Assembly: GCF_002310495.1 (NCBI RefSeq)
Contig: NZ_CP023344.1
Coordinates: 1 to 64,000 of the forward strand
Direction: 5' to 3'
Source of the DNA: Nibricoccus aquaticus
Lineage (GTDB): Bacteria; Verrucomicrobiota; Verrucomicrobiia; Opitutales; Opitutaceae
DNA: 64,000 bases
The notes below the pieces were generated by a model that ran no database searches, was not told where the DNA came from, and saw only the letters and a list, made by a program, of their open reading frames with translations. Positions 1-8,263 of the stretch are shown here, one piece after another. The number at the start of each line of letters is the position of its first letter. The first letter of the stretch is position 1. A program made the translations under genes and the position numbers.

Positions 1-1389
1 ATGCCTTCTGTTTCCTCGTCTCCCAGCCTTTGGGAAACCGTCAAAAGTGATTTCAAAACCCTTTTTCCCGAGGATGTTTTCAAGCTGTGGTTTGAACCCA
101 TCGTCTGCGTCGAATCCGCCGAAGACTCCCTGACCCTCGGCGTCCCCAACGACTTCGCCGCCATCTGGATTAACGACAACTACCTCGACCTCATCGTCCA
201 GCGCCTCCGCCTCAGCACCGGTCGCCTGATGACCGTGAAGCTCAAGAAGGTCGATCTCGACGGCTCCAGCGCTCCGTTCGCCTCCACCACCGATGCCGGC
301 AGCCGCATCAAAACCACCGCCGCACCTGTCCGCCGCGCCCCGCGTTACGACGAAAAAACCGGCATCGCCGGTGGCCTCAACCCCCGCAACACCTTCGAAA
401 CCTTCGTCGTCGGTAACAACAACCAGATGGCCCACGCCGCCGCCATGGCCGTCGCCCAGGCCCCCGCGCAAGCCTACAACCCCCTCTTCATCTACGGCGA
501 CACCGGCCTCGGCAAAACGCACCTGATGCACGCCATCGGCCACGCGATCCTGAAGAACAACCCGCACGCCAAGATCGCCTACCTCTCCACGGAAAAATTC
601 ACCAACGAGTTTATCCAGGCCCTCCAGGAAAACGCCCTTCCCAAGTTCCGCCAGCGCTACCGCCACGTCGACGTCCTCCTCCTCGATGACGTCCAGTTCC
701 TCGGCAACAAAGAGCGCATCCAGGAAGAATTCTTCCACACCTTCAACGATCTCTTCGAGTCCTCGAAACAGATCGTCCTCTCCAGCGACCGCCGCGCCTC
801 CGAGATCGAAAAACTCGAAGCCCGCCTCGTCTCCCGCTTCGAATGGGGCCTGCCCGCCGACATCCAGGCGCCCGACTTCGAAACCCGCGTCGCCATCCTG
901 CGCACCAAAGCCGCCACCCTGAAGTTCGAGCTGCCTCCCGGCGTCGCCACTTTCATCGCGCAAAACATCTCGAAAAACATCCGCCGCCTCGAAGGCGCGC
1001 TGATCAAAGTAGCCAGCTACTCCAGCCTCACGGGCAAACCCATCGACCTCGCGACGACCGAGATGCTCCTGCAGGACGTCCTCATGGAGCAGGCGCAAAA
1101 CCAGCTCACCATCGAGACGATCCAGAAACGCGTCGCCGATCACTACCAGATCCGCCACAGCGACATGACCAGCAAACGCCGCCCCAACAACATCGCCATC
1201 CCCCGCCAGATCGCGATGTACATCACGCGCACGCTCACCAAGCACTCCCTCCAGGAAATCGGCGACGCCTACGGTGGCCGCGACCACGGCACCGTCATCC
1301 ACGCCTGCAAAGCCGTGGACAACATGATGGAGCAAGACGCCTCCGTCCGCGGCTCCGTCGAATTCCTCAAAGCCCAGCTCAGCCGCTGA
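1..1389 (+). CDS. dnaA: Chromosomal replication initiator DnaA
   Basis: The 462-residue product is a normal full-length DnaA, the ATP-dependent initiator that binds DnaA boxes and melts oriC. Domain I covers about residues 1-85, followed by a short linker. The AAA+ domain has Walker A GDTGLGKTH at 166-174, Walker B LLLDDVQF at 226-233 and SSDR near 261. The C-terminal domain carries the DnaA signature from about residue 424 (YGGRDHGTVIHACKAV). The ATG is the first base of the window, so its promoter and any upstream origin lie outside. A hairpin terminator follows about 50 bases after the stop. Confidence 0.98.
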   Translation: MPSVSSSPSLWETVKSDFKTLFPEDVFKLWFEPIVCVESAEDSLTLGVPNDFAAIWINDNYLDLIVQRLRLSTGRLMTVKLKKVDLDGSSAPFASTTDAGSRIKTTAAPVRRAPRYDEKTGIAGGLNPRNTFETFVVGNNNQMAHAAAMAVAQAPAQAYNPLFIYGDTGLGKTHLMHAIGHAILKNNPHAKIAYLSTEKFTNEFIQALQENALPKFRQRYRHVDVLLLDDVQFLGNKERIQEEFFHTFNDLFESSKQIVLSSDRRASEIEKLEARLVSRFEWGLPADIQAPDFETRVAILRTKAATLKFELPPGVATFIAQNISKNIRRLEGALIKVASYSSLTGKPIDLATTEMLLQDVLMEQAQNQLTIETIQKRVADHYQIRHSDMTSKRRPNNIAIPRQIAMYITRTLTKHSLQEIGDAYGGRDHGTVIHACKAVDNMMEQDASVRGSVEFLKAQLSR

Positions 1390-1439
1390 GCTTTTCCTCG
1401 CAGGGCCGGACCTTGATCCGCGACTCGTCCATCCACCGA

Positions 1440-1466
1440 AGCCGCGCCCACCAGCGCGGCTTTTTC
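1440..1466 (+). terminator. Intrinsic terminator of dnaA
   Basis: An 8-bp stem AGCCGCGC/GCGCGGCT with a 6-base loop (CCACCA) is followed directly by a T run. It closes the dnaA transcript before the next gene. Confidence 0.85.
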
Positions 1467-1556
1467 ATGCCTATCGTCCACACTTCATCCACTCAAACTA
1501 AACAAGCTCTCGTCACTTCGCTTGCGCCGCCGCGAAAACCCATAGATTGGCCGCGC

Positions 1557-1805
1557 ATGAATCTCAGTGCCCTCATCGACGAAATCGCCGCCCAGGCCGA
1601 TGACTTCCTCGACGGTTTCACCGGCCGCGCCGACGCCCGCGCCGGTATCCAGGAACTCCTCACCGCTCAGCACAACTCCCTGACCGAGACAGAGCGCAAA
1701 CACGTCACCGACGGCGTCATGTCCATCCTCGAAGACGAGGGCTTCTTCGACGCCACGCCCGGAGCCGCTGAAACCGATGCTGACTCCAGCGCCGGCGAGG
1801 ACTGA
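1557..1805 (+). CDS. Small acidic hypothetical protein
   Basis: This is an 82-residue acidic protein starting MNLSALIDEI and ending in a D/E/A/S-rich tail. I do not recognise a family. It has no signal peptide or membrane segment. The open frame continues far upstream into dnaA, but that part is a shadow; the ATG at 1557 lies after the dnaA terminator and gives a sensible protein. It ends 11 bases before the AlkC-like gene, so the two are probably cotranscribed. Codon choice fits the neighbours. Confidence 0.7.
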   Translation: MNLSALIDEIAAQADDFLDGFTGRADARAGIQELLTAQHNSLTETERKHVTDGVMSILEDEGFFDATPGAAETDADSSAGED

Positions 1806-1816
1806 CTTCGCCGCCC

Positions 1817-2935
1817 ATGTCCGACGCCCCCGCCCTCAAAGAGTGGTTCAACGCCGCCCGCTACCGCTGGTTCGCCGACGAGCTCGCGTCCCTCACGCCT
1901 CGCTTCGATCGCAAAAAATTCCTCGCCCACACTCTCCCCGGCCTCGACGAGCGCAGCCTCCTCCAACGCATCCGCCGTACCTCCGAAGCGATGAGCGCCA
2001 CGCTTCCCGCCGACTACCCCAAAGCGCTCGCAGTTCTCAAAAAACTCGCTCCGCGCTTCGATCACAACTTCGTCACGCTTGTTCTCCCCGACTTCGTTGG
2101 CCTCTACGGTCACGACGATTTCGACGCGTCGATGGACGCGCTCGCATTCTTCACGCGCTTCGGCTCCGCCGAGTTCGCCATCCGCGAATTCCTCAAACGC
2201 GATCTCCCGCGCACACTCGCTGTCATGGAACGTTGGTCGCTCGATAAAAACGAACACCTCCGCCGCCTTGCCAGCGAAGGCTGCCGCCCGCGTTTGCCCT
2301 GGTCTTTCCGTTTGCCCGCGCTGATCGCCGATCCCTCTCCCGTCGCCCCGATCCTCGAAAACCTCCGCGCCGACGATTCCCTCTACGTCCGCAAATCCGT
2401 CGCCAATCACCTCAACGACATCACCAAGGATCATCCCGATTGGACGCTCGCCACGCTCCGCCGCTGGACCACGAAAAACCCGCACACCGCCTGGATCGCC
2501 CGCCGCGCCCTCCGCACGTTGATAAAAGCCGGCCACCCCGAAGCGCTCGCCCTCTTCGGCGTAAAACCCGGCGCATTCGTCCGCGTTGAAAACTTAACGC
2601 TCTCCGCCCCCGCCATCACCCTCGGCGACCGCCTGTCATTTTCCTACGACGTCACATCGACCAGCTCCCGATCCCAACGCATCGTCGCCGACTACGCCGT
2701 TCACTACGTGAAAAAATCCGGCGATCTCTCCCGAAAGGTTTTCAAGCTCTCCGAGTTCGACCTCCCCGCCCGCAGCCGGGTCTCGCTGAAAAAATCCCAG
2801 CGTTTCCAAAATTTCACCACCCGCACCCACTACGCCGGCGAGCACCGCATAGAGCTGCTACTCAACGGCCAGTCAGTCGCCAGCACGTCCTTCATGCTTC
2901 ATGTCACCTCCCCCAAATCCCGTCTTCTCACTTGA
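1817..2935 (+). CDS. AlkC-type DNA alkylation repair glycosylase with C-terminal Ig-like domain
   Basis: The 372-residue protein is built of HEAT-like helical repeats (about residues 1-250) typical of the AlkC/AlkD superfamily, which excises alkylated bases without flipping them. The stretch ASEGCRPRLPW, near residue 151, matches the conserved AlkC segment. The last ~115 residues are beta-rich (LSAPAITLGDRLSFSYDV onward) and look like the Ig-like domain found on some AlkC proteins. It follows the small acidic gene by 11 bases. Substrate (for example 3-methyladenine) is inferred from the family. Confidence 0.87.
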   Translation: MSDAPALKEWFNAARYRWFADELASLTPRFDRKKFLAHTLPGLDERSLLQRIRRTSEAMSATLPADYPKALAVLKKLAPRFDHNFVTLVLPDFVGLYGHDDFDASMDALAFFTRFGSAEFAIREFLKRDLPRTLAVMERWSLDKNEHLRRLASEGCRPRLPWSFRLPALIADPSPVAPILENLRADDSLYVRKSVANHLNDITKDHPDWTLATLRRWTTKNPHTAWIARRALRTLIKAGHPEALALFGVKPGAFVRVENLTLSAPAITLGDRLSFSYDVTSTSSRSQRIVADYAVHYVKKSGDLSRKVFKLSEFDLPARSRVSLKKSQRFQNFTTRTHYAGEHRIELLLNGQSVASTSFMLHVTSPKSRLLT

Positions 2936-2967
2936 TTTCTGCCATTTGGCACCCCATACTCCGCCAC

Positions 2968-3378
2968 ATGAAGAAAGTCGTTTATCCCGATGATTGGAGC
3001 ACCGCCAACAACGCCGAGCTCGCTATGCGCGTCGAGGAGGGCCTGCCCGTCCTCGATCTCGTCGAGTTCGGCCGCAAGGTCGGCTTCACCATCGATGAGC
3101 TCGCCAAGCTCGTTCACATTCCGCCCCGCACCTACGCACGCCGCGTCGCCAGCAAGGCCCGCCTTAATGTCCCCGAGGGCGAGCGCGCTGTGCGCATCAT
3201 GCGTCTGTACGATCGCGCGAAGCAGACCCTCGGTACCCACGAGAGCACGCGTGCCTGGCTTAATCGCAAGCTCCGCGTCCTCGGCGGCCGCACGCCCCTC
3301 GACTTCGCCAAAACCGAGCCCGGTGCCCGCGAGGTCGAGGCCGTCCTTGAGCGCTTTGAAGACGGCGTCTTCTCGTGA
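2968..3378 (+). CDS. Xre/DUF2384-type antitoxin of a RES-Xre module
   Basis: This 136-residue protein has an N-terminal helical DNA-binding region (FTIDELAKLVHIPPRTYARR) and the C-terminal DUF2384 (MbcA/ParS/Xre antitoxin) signature, including LGGRTPLDFAKTEPGAREVE and a terminal ERFEDGVFS. I chose the ATG at 2968 (MKKVVYPDD) over an upstream in-frame start because it begins at the usual family position. It overlaps the RES gene by four bases (GTGA), so the pair is translationally coupled. It should neutralise the toxin and autorepress the promoter. Confidence 0.93.
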   Translation: MKKVVYPDDWSTANNAELAMRVEEGLPVLDLVEFGRKVGFTIDELAKLVHIPPRTYARRVASKARLNVPEGERAVRIMRLYDRAKQTLGTHESTRAWLNRKLRVLGGRTPLDFAKTEPGAREVEAVLERFEDGVFS

Positions 3379-3839
3379 GTAACATCATCGTCTGGCGCCT
3401 GGCGTCGAAACGCCGTGCCGCCACGCTCTGGGATGGCGAAGGCGCCTTTCGCCGCGGCGCTCGCTGGAGCCCGCCGGGAGTACGCGCAGTTTATTGCGCC
3501 GAATCCCGCGCGCTCGCCGCGCTTGAGGTGCTCGTTCACGTCGAGGAGGTCAGCGATTTCGTCGCCCACGATTGGGTCATCGCCTCCGCCTTGATTCCGG
3601 AATCGCTCATCGAGCATCCATCCAAATTCCCCGCCGACTGGCGTGTGTATCCGTATGGCCACACCACGCAAAACTTCGGCGCCGAGTGGATTCGCTCCGG
3701 CCGGAGCGCCGTCTTGCGCGTCCCCAGCGCCGTCGTCCTCGGCGAGTTCAACTACCTTCTCAATCCGCAACACGTAGACTTCGCCCAAGTTCAGCTGACG
3801 AAGCATACCGCGTTTCAGTTCGATTCGCGTCTCGCCTGA
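3375..3839 (+). CDS. RES-domain toxin (NAD+-degrading)
   Basis: The 154-residue RES-domain protein is the toxin partner of the upstream antitoxin. Family members deplete NAD+ by glycohydrolysis or phosphorolysis. The conserved elements are visible: GARWSPPGVRAVYCAES, then ALAALEVLVHVEE, and the C-terminal LRVPSAVVLGEFNYLLNP. They contain the Arg, Glu and Ser residues that name the domain. The GTG start sits inside the antitoxin stop (GTGA overlap). Nothing suggests inactivation. The module lies less than 4 kb from dnaA in an ordinary housekeeping setting. Confidence 0.93.
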   Translation: MSNIIVWRLASKRRAATLWDGEGAFRRGARWSPPGVRAVYCAESRALAALEVLVHVEEVSDFVAHDWVIASALIPESLIEHPSKFPADWRVYPYGHTTQNFGAEWIRSGRSAVLRVPSAVVLGEFNYLLNPQHVDFAQVQLTKHTAFQFDSRLA

Positions 3840-3899
3840 CGCCTCACCGCGCACTCTCCGCTTGGCTCACTCGCGACGAGCTGCGATGAACTCCCCCCC

Positions 3900-4718
3900 A
3901 TGCTGACGCTCGCCCATTGGACACACGACTTGAGTCCATTCGTCCCGTTTCTCCAGTTTTCCGAAACGCGCGGCGTGCGCTGGTACGGCCTCGCCTATGT
4001 GCTCGGTTTCGTCTGCGCGCTCTGGCTCCTGCACCGCTACACACGCACCGGCCGCTCTCGGCTCACAACCGAACAAAACGGCGACCTCCTCCTCATCATC
4101 GTCATCGGCGTGATGCTCGGCGGACGCCTCGGCTCGTTCCTGCTCTACCATCCGGAGCTGCTCCTCTCCGATCCCCTGAGTTTTTTCCGTATCTGGGAAG
4201 GCGGCATGGCCAGCCATGGCGCGTTTATCGGCGTCACGCTCGCGCTGATTTGGTTCTCCCGGAAAACCAAAGTCTCATTCCTCCACCTCGGCGACTTGAT
4301 CACCTCCACCGCTGCGCTCGGCCTTATGCTCGGTCGCATAGCCAACTTCATCAACGGCGAGCTCTGGGGCAAAGAATCCACCGTGCGCTGGGCCGTCATT
4401 TTTGTGAACACCGATGGCGGCCCCATGCCGCGCCATCCGTCGCAACTCTACCAGGCACTCCTCGAAGGCGCATTGCTCTTCGCCTACATGCAGCACCGCG
4501 TCTGGAAAAACCGCGTGCTGCAAACACACCCCGGCCAGCTCTCCGGCGAATTTCTCATCGGCTATTCTATCATGCGTGTCATCGGCGAAGTGTTCCGCGA
4601 GCCCGATGCTTCCCTCGTCTGGAACACCTTCAGCCGGGGAACCTTCTACTCGTTCTTCGTCTTCATCGCAGGCGTGGCGCTGATTCTATTCGCACGCCGG
4701 CAGCCTCAGCGCGGGTAA
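3900..4718 (+). CDS. lgt: Prolipoprotein diacylglyceryl transferase
   Basis: Lgt moves diacylglycerol from phosphatidylglycerol to the lipobox cysteine of prolipoproteins in the inner membrane. The 272-residue protein has about seven hydrophobic segments, the GGMASHGAFIG segment at 101-111 and the Lgt signature GRIANFINGELWG at 145-157. Conserved arginines lie in the RHPSQLYQALLEG region and near IGEVFREPD. It follows the RES toxin by 60 bases and may have its own promoter. Lipoproteins seen in this window at 6685, 39588 and 41681 would be substrates. Confidence 0.96.
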   Translation: MLTLAHWTHDLSPFVPFLQFSETRGVRWYGLAYVLGFVCALWLLHRYTRTGRSRLTTEQNGDLLLIIVIGVMLGGRLGSFLLYHPELLLSDPLSFFRIWEGGMASHGAFIGVTLALIWFSRKTKVSFLHLGDLITSTAALGLMLGRIANFINGELWGKESTVRWAVIFVNTDGGPMPRHPSQLYQALLEGALLFAYMQHRVWKNRVLQTHPGQLSGEFLIGYSIMRVIGEVFREPDASLVWNTFSRGTFYSFFVFIAGVALILFARRQPQRG

Positions 4719-4781
4719 ACCCGAGGTAAATTCTCCCCGCTAGCCTCCCGAGGTTTTGCCAGCACACAGGCACTTCACAAA

Positions 4782-4799
4782 CTGAGGAAGATCCCTCAG
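4782..4799 (+). promoter_or_regulatory. Inverted repeat abutting the PEP-CTERM start codon
   Basis: CTGAGG (4782-4787) and CCTCAG (4794-4799) form a 6-bp hairpin whose right arm ends on the base before the ATG at 4800. The left arm holds the only purine-rich, Shine-Dalgarno-like run (GAGGAAG), so folding would hide it. A regulatory role is inference. Confidence 0.4.
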
Positions 4800-6638
4800 A
4801 TGCCCCTGCTCCACCTCAACCGCCCGCTCCCGACAGCCCGCCACCGTCACGGCAGCTCGGGCGTTCCGTTGCTGCTGGCGCTGCTCGCACCGCTCACCGC
4901 GAGCGCTCAAGTCACCATCGGGCTCAATTTCGTCGGCGGCTATTCCGGCGTATCCGTTTCCTCGATGGGCTCCGCCGAAAACGCGGGCGCGATCGCCCAG
5001 ACCAACTGGAACAACCTCACCAGCTTCAGCGGCAGCGACACGACGCTGGTCAACAACTCCGGCGCGACCGTTTCCGGGCTGAGCGTCAGCTACAACTCGC
5101 TCAACACCTGGGCCGATCCCGCGATCACGGACACCGCAGGCAACAACCGCCTCATGCGCGGCTACCTCGATTTCAACGTCAACGAAGGCTCCACCGGCAT
5201 CACCGTCAGCGGACTTTCTTCGCCGGTCTACGACGTCATCGTGTACACCAACGGCGACGAAAACGCCCGCACCGGCCTGTTCCAGATCGGCGCGCAATCC
5301 TACTGGGTCAAAGACAGCAGCAGCTTCACCGGCACATTCATCCAGGGAACGGCCACCGCCGATCCCGGCTCGCACGCCGCCGCGCAGTCGGGCAATTACA
5401 TGGTCTTCTCCGGACTCACGAGCAGCTCGTTCACGCTGTCCGCGACCGGCGAATACACCATCGACGGCGTCTATCGCGCTCCGGTAAACGCCATCCAGAT
5501 CGTCCAGCCCGCCACCACACTCTTCTGGGATCGCAACGGCACCTCCACCGGCGCTGGTACCACACCCAACGGCATCTGGGCCACCAGCGGCACCAATCGC
5601 AGCAACTGGACCAGTTCCGCCGCTGGCACCTCCACTCCCGGCAACTGGACCAACGGCGCGGTCGCCGTCTTCAGCGCGGGCACCAACGCCACCGGCACCT
5701 ACGTTGTCGATGTCGCCAGCACCAGCATCCAGACGGGCGCGATCTTCGTGCAGGAGGGCAACGTCACTTTCAACACCACGAACGGCGGCTCGATCCGTCT
5801 CTCCGATTCCACTCCCGACATCATCGTCGCAGGCGGCGCCTCCGCCACGGTCAACGTGCGGCTCGAAAACAACGTGACCGCCTCCACCGCCATCGGTCTC
5901 CAGAAACAGGGCACAGGCACGCTCACCCTCGGCAGCACCAGCAACAACTACGGCGGTAAAACCGTCATCACCGAGGGCACACTGCGCCTTGGCACCAGCG
6001 GCGTGATTCCCAACGGCAGCGCACTCACCGTAGCCAGCGGAGCTACCTTTGATCTCAACAACCAGACAGAGACCATCGGCTCGCTCGCGGGCGCCGGCAC
6101 CGTCGCCTTCGGCACCGGCACACTCATCGCGGGCGGCGACAACACCTCGACTCTATTCTCCGGCTCATTCACCGGCGCTGGCATATTTGAAAAAACCGGC
6201 ACCGGCACATTCACGCTCGGTACCGACCTCACGTACGCGGGCACGATGCGCCTCAGTGGCGGCACACTCGCGCTCAACGGCTACGATCTCAGCACCAGCG
6301 TGCTCCACATCACCGGCGACTCAGTCCTCGATTTCGGTGCCAACACCGCCTCGTTGCTCACCACCGGCAGCTTCCTGATAGACGTGGGCGTCACTCTCAC
6401 GATCAACAACTGGACCGATACCATCGACTACTTCTACGCGCTCACCAGTCCAGGCGGCGCTCAAGGCTCCGCGCCGCTCAACCAGATCGTCTTCTCCGGC
6501 TTCTCCGTCAACGACACGAAATGGCAGAGCTACGATAAACAGATCACGCCGGTCCCTGAGCCCGCGACCTACGGCGCATTGCTCATGCTCAGCGCAGGCG
6601 TGTTTGTATTTTGGCGACGCTCACGGCGCGTCACCTGA
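4800..6638 (+). CDS. PEP-CTERM surface protein with autotransporter-associated beta-strand repeats
   Basis: This 612-residue secreted protein begins with a signal peptide (charged start, then VPLLLALLAPLTASAQ). A Ser/Thr/Asn/Gly-rich beta region contains repeats of the autotransporter-associated type, for example KQGTGTLTLGSTSNNYGGKT and EKTGTGTFTLGTDLTYAG. It ends with a PEP-CTERM anchor: PVPEPATYG, a hydrophobic helix and an RRSRR tail. PEP-CTERM proteins are processed by an exosortase during export and are often linked to exopolysaccharide or biofilm. No exosortase gene is in the window. The target or ligand is unknown. Confidence 0.9.
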   Translation: MPLLHLNRPLPTARHRHGSSGVPLLLALLAPLTASAQVTIGLNFVGGYSGVSVSSMGSAENAGAIAQTNWNNLTSFSGSDTTLVNNSGATVSGLSVSYNSLNTWADPAITDTAGNNRLMRGYLDFNVNEGSTGITVSGLSSPVYDVIVYTNGDENARTGLFQIGAQSYWVKDSSSFTGTFIQGTATADPGSHAAAQSGNYMVFSGLTSSSFTLSATGEYTIDGVYRAPVNAIQIVQPATTLFWDRNGTSTGAGTTPNGIWATSGTNRSNWTSSAAGTSTPGNWTNGAVAVFSAGTNATGTYVVDVASTSIQTGAIFVQEGNVTFNTTNGGSIRLSDSTPDIIVAGGASATVNVRLENNVTASTAIGLQKQGTGTLTLGSTSNNYGGKTVITEGTLRLGTSGVIPNGSALTVASGATFDLNNQTETIGSLAGAGTVAFGTGTLIAGGDNTSTLFSGSFTGAGIFEKTGTGTFTLGTDLTYAGTMRLSGGTLALNGYDLSTSVLHITGDSVLDFGANTASLLTTGSFLIDVGVTLTINNWTDTIDYFYALTSPGGAQGSAPLNQIVFSGFSVNDTKWQSYDKQITPVPEPATYGALLMLSAGVFVFWRRSRRVT

Positions 6639-6684
6639 TCGCCAGCGCCCCGGCTGATCGAACTAGGCGCGCAAGCACTCATAA

Positions 6685-7149
6685 TCACTCCGCCGGCTGA
6701 GCCAGTGCCGCATCCAGATGACGAAAAAACACTTCGTACAACGGCGAGTCCGGCATCGGCGTCGATGTACCCGAGCCATCTCGCTTGCTGAACTCGTTCT
6801 CTAAAATCTCGAAGAACATCGCCGAAACCTCCGTGCCTCCATTGGCCGCCGGAGCCAGCTTCACGCTCAATGAAACCTGCCGGGCCGCACGCGGGCCTTC
6901 ACCGGTCTGAAGCGCACTGATCGCCTCCATCTTCCCTTGGGCCGCGCCGCCACTCGTGAACGTGAAATTCATCTTCTTCATAGCCACACGAGCCGCCTCA
7001 TACGCCGGCTTCTGCTCAGCCTTCACGACATGCGGCCGGAAGGTCGGCGAAATCCGCTCGCGAAATGCGGTTTGAAAACGGGAACCGGATTCGCAGCCAG
7101 TGACGGCGAGTACGATGGCGGCGAGAAGAAGCGCGGAGATTTTTTTCAC
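6685..7149 (-). CDS. Putative lipoprotein, unknown function
   Basis: The 154-residue product has a lipoprotein signal: start VKKISALLL, hydrophobic core, then LAVTGC as the lipobox. The remainder is a small mixed alpha/beta domain with no family I recognise. I chose the GTG at 7149 because the signal peptide starts there; the longer frame from 7227 would overlap the end of aguA and put 26 extra residues in front of the signal. It follows aguA by 29 bases on the same strand and may share its transcript. Confidence 0.75.
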   Translation of the reverse strand: MKKISALLLAAIVLAVTGCESGSRFQTAFRERISPTFRPHVVKAEQKPAYEAARVAMKKMNFTFTSGGAAQGKMEAISALQTGEGPRAARQVSLSVKLAPAANGGTEVSAMFFEILENEFSKRDGSGTSTPMPDSPLYEVFFRHLDAALAQPAE

Positions 7150-7178
7150 GAGTTTAAGAAGATGCGATCTGGGACACG

Positions 7179-8255
7179 TCAGGCGGGCTGCTGTTGCGAA
7201 ATACAATGCAGCGTCCCCAAACCCCACACGAGGTCGAGGCAGTCGATCGGGATGATCTCACGATCAGGGAAACAGTCAGCCAGCACTTCGAGTGCTTCAT
7301 CGTCCTTCTTCGGCTGGCGAAAAGCTGGCATCAGCACCGCGTCGTTGATGATGAGAAAATTCGCATAACTCGCCGGGAGTTGCTGCCCATCGCAGAACGA
7401 CGGCTTCGGCATCGGCAGTTCGACGATCTTGAACTTCTTCTTCGCCGGTGTGCGCAACATGTGCAGACGCTCCAGGTTTTCCTGAAGGATTTTATAGTTC
7501 TTATCGCGCTTGTTGGTTTCGACGACCGTCACAATACCGTCCTCGCGGAAGAAACGGCTCAGGTCGTCGATGTGTCCGTCCGTGTCGTCACCGATGATGC
7601 CATCTCCGAGCCAGAGAATCGTATGCACGCCGAGATAATCGCGCAGGTTCTGCTCGATCTGCTCCTTCGTGAGATCGGGATTGCGGTTCTTATGGAGCAA
7701 GCACGCCTCGGTCGTGAGCAGCAGCCCCGCACCATTCACGTCGATCGAGCCGCCTTCGAGCACCATCTTTTTTTCAAAGCGGCGCATCTTCAGCTTCTTC
7801 GCGATGCTCGGGGGGATCTCGTTGTCTTTGTCGAACGGCGGATATTTGCCGCCCCACGCGTTGTAGTCCCAATCGGTCACCGCGACTTCGCCGGTCTTGT
7901 CGTTCTTCACGAAGATGGGTCCATGATCGCGGCACCACGTGTCATTCGTCGGATGATCGTAGAACGTTACCTTCGACAGATCTGCGTTGGCTTTTTCGAT
8001 CAACGACCACGCGCGCTTCTGGAGCGGTTTCGCGATGTTGATGCGCACTTCTTGAAAACGACTGATCGTCGCGACGATCTCCGCAAACTTGTACGGGATC
8101 GGCCGGAAAAATCCCGGCCACGACGCGCGCTTATGCGGCCACGAAAGCCAGATTGCCGTCTGCGGCTCCCACTCGGCTGGCATCCGAAAGCCGAGCGAGG
8201 CAGGCGTGGCGGTTTCTTTAGTTTTCAACGTCTTCGAAGCAGAGGCGGCAGCCAT
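7179..8255 (-). CDS. aguA: Agmatine deiminase (peptidyl-arginine deiminase family)
   Basis: The enzyme converts agmatine to N-carbamoylputrescine and ammonia. The 358-residue protein has the family landmarks NDTWCRDHGP at 104-113, EGGSIDVNGAG, GDDTDGHIDDLSRF, and the catalytic cysteine near the C-terminus (GLGTLHCIS, Cys 351). It is eight bases downstream of the N-carbamoylputrescine amidase gene, giving both steps of the agmatine route to putrescine in one operon. The pairing makes agmatine rather than peptidyl-arginine the likely substrate. Confidence 0.94.
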   Translation of the reverse strand: MAAASASKTLKTKETATPASLGFRMPAEWEPQTAIWLSWPHKRASWPGFFRPIPYKFAEIVATISRFQEVRINIAKPLQKRAWSLIEKANADLSKVTFYDHPTNDTWCRDHGPIFVKNDKTGEVAVTDWDYNAWGGKYPPFDKDNEIPPSIAKKLKMRRFEKKMVLEGGSIDVNGAGLLLTTEACLLHKNRNPDLTKEQIEQNLRDYLGVHTILWLGDGIIGDDTDGHIDDLSRFFREDGIVTVVETNKRDKNYKILQENLERLHMLRTPAKKKFKIVELPMPKPSFCDGQQLPASYANFLIINDAVLMPAFRQPKKDDEALEVLADCFPDREIIPIDCLDLVWGLGTLHCISQQQPA

Positions 8256-8263
8256 GGGAAAAG

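Noticed and set aside
843-1556. N-terminal extension of the small acidic ORF into dnaA
   Set aside because: Arg/His/Pro-rich translation typical of a shadow frame; the dnaA terminator lies between.
1390-1556. Possible oriC after dnaA
   Set aside because: I found no cluster of TTATCCACA-like DnaA boxes or A+T-rich stretch; the spacer mainly holds the terminator. The region before base 1 cannot be seen.
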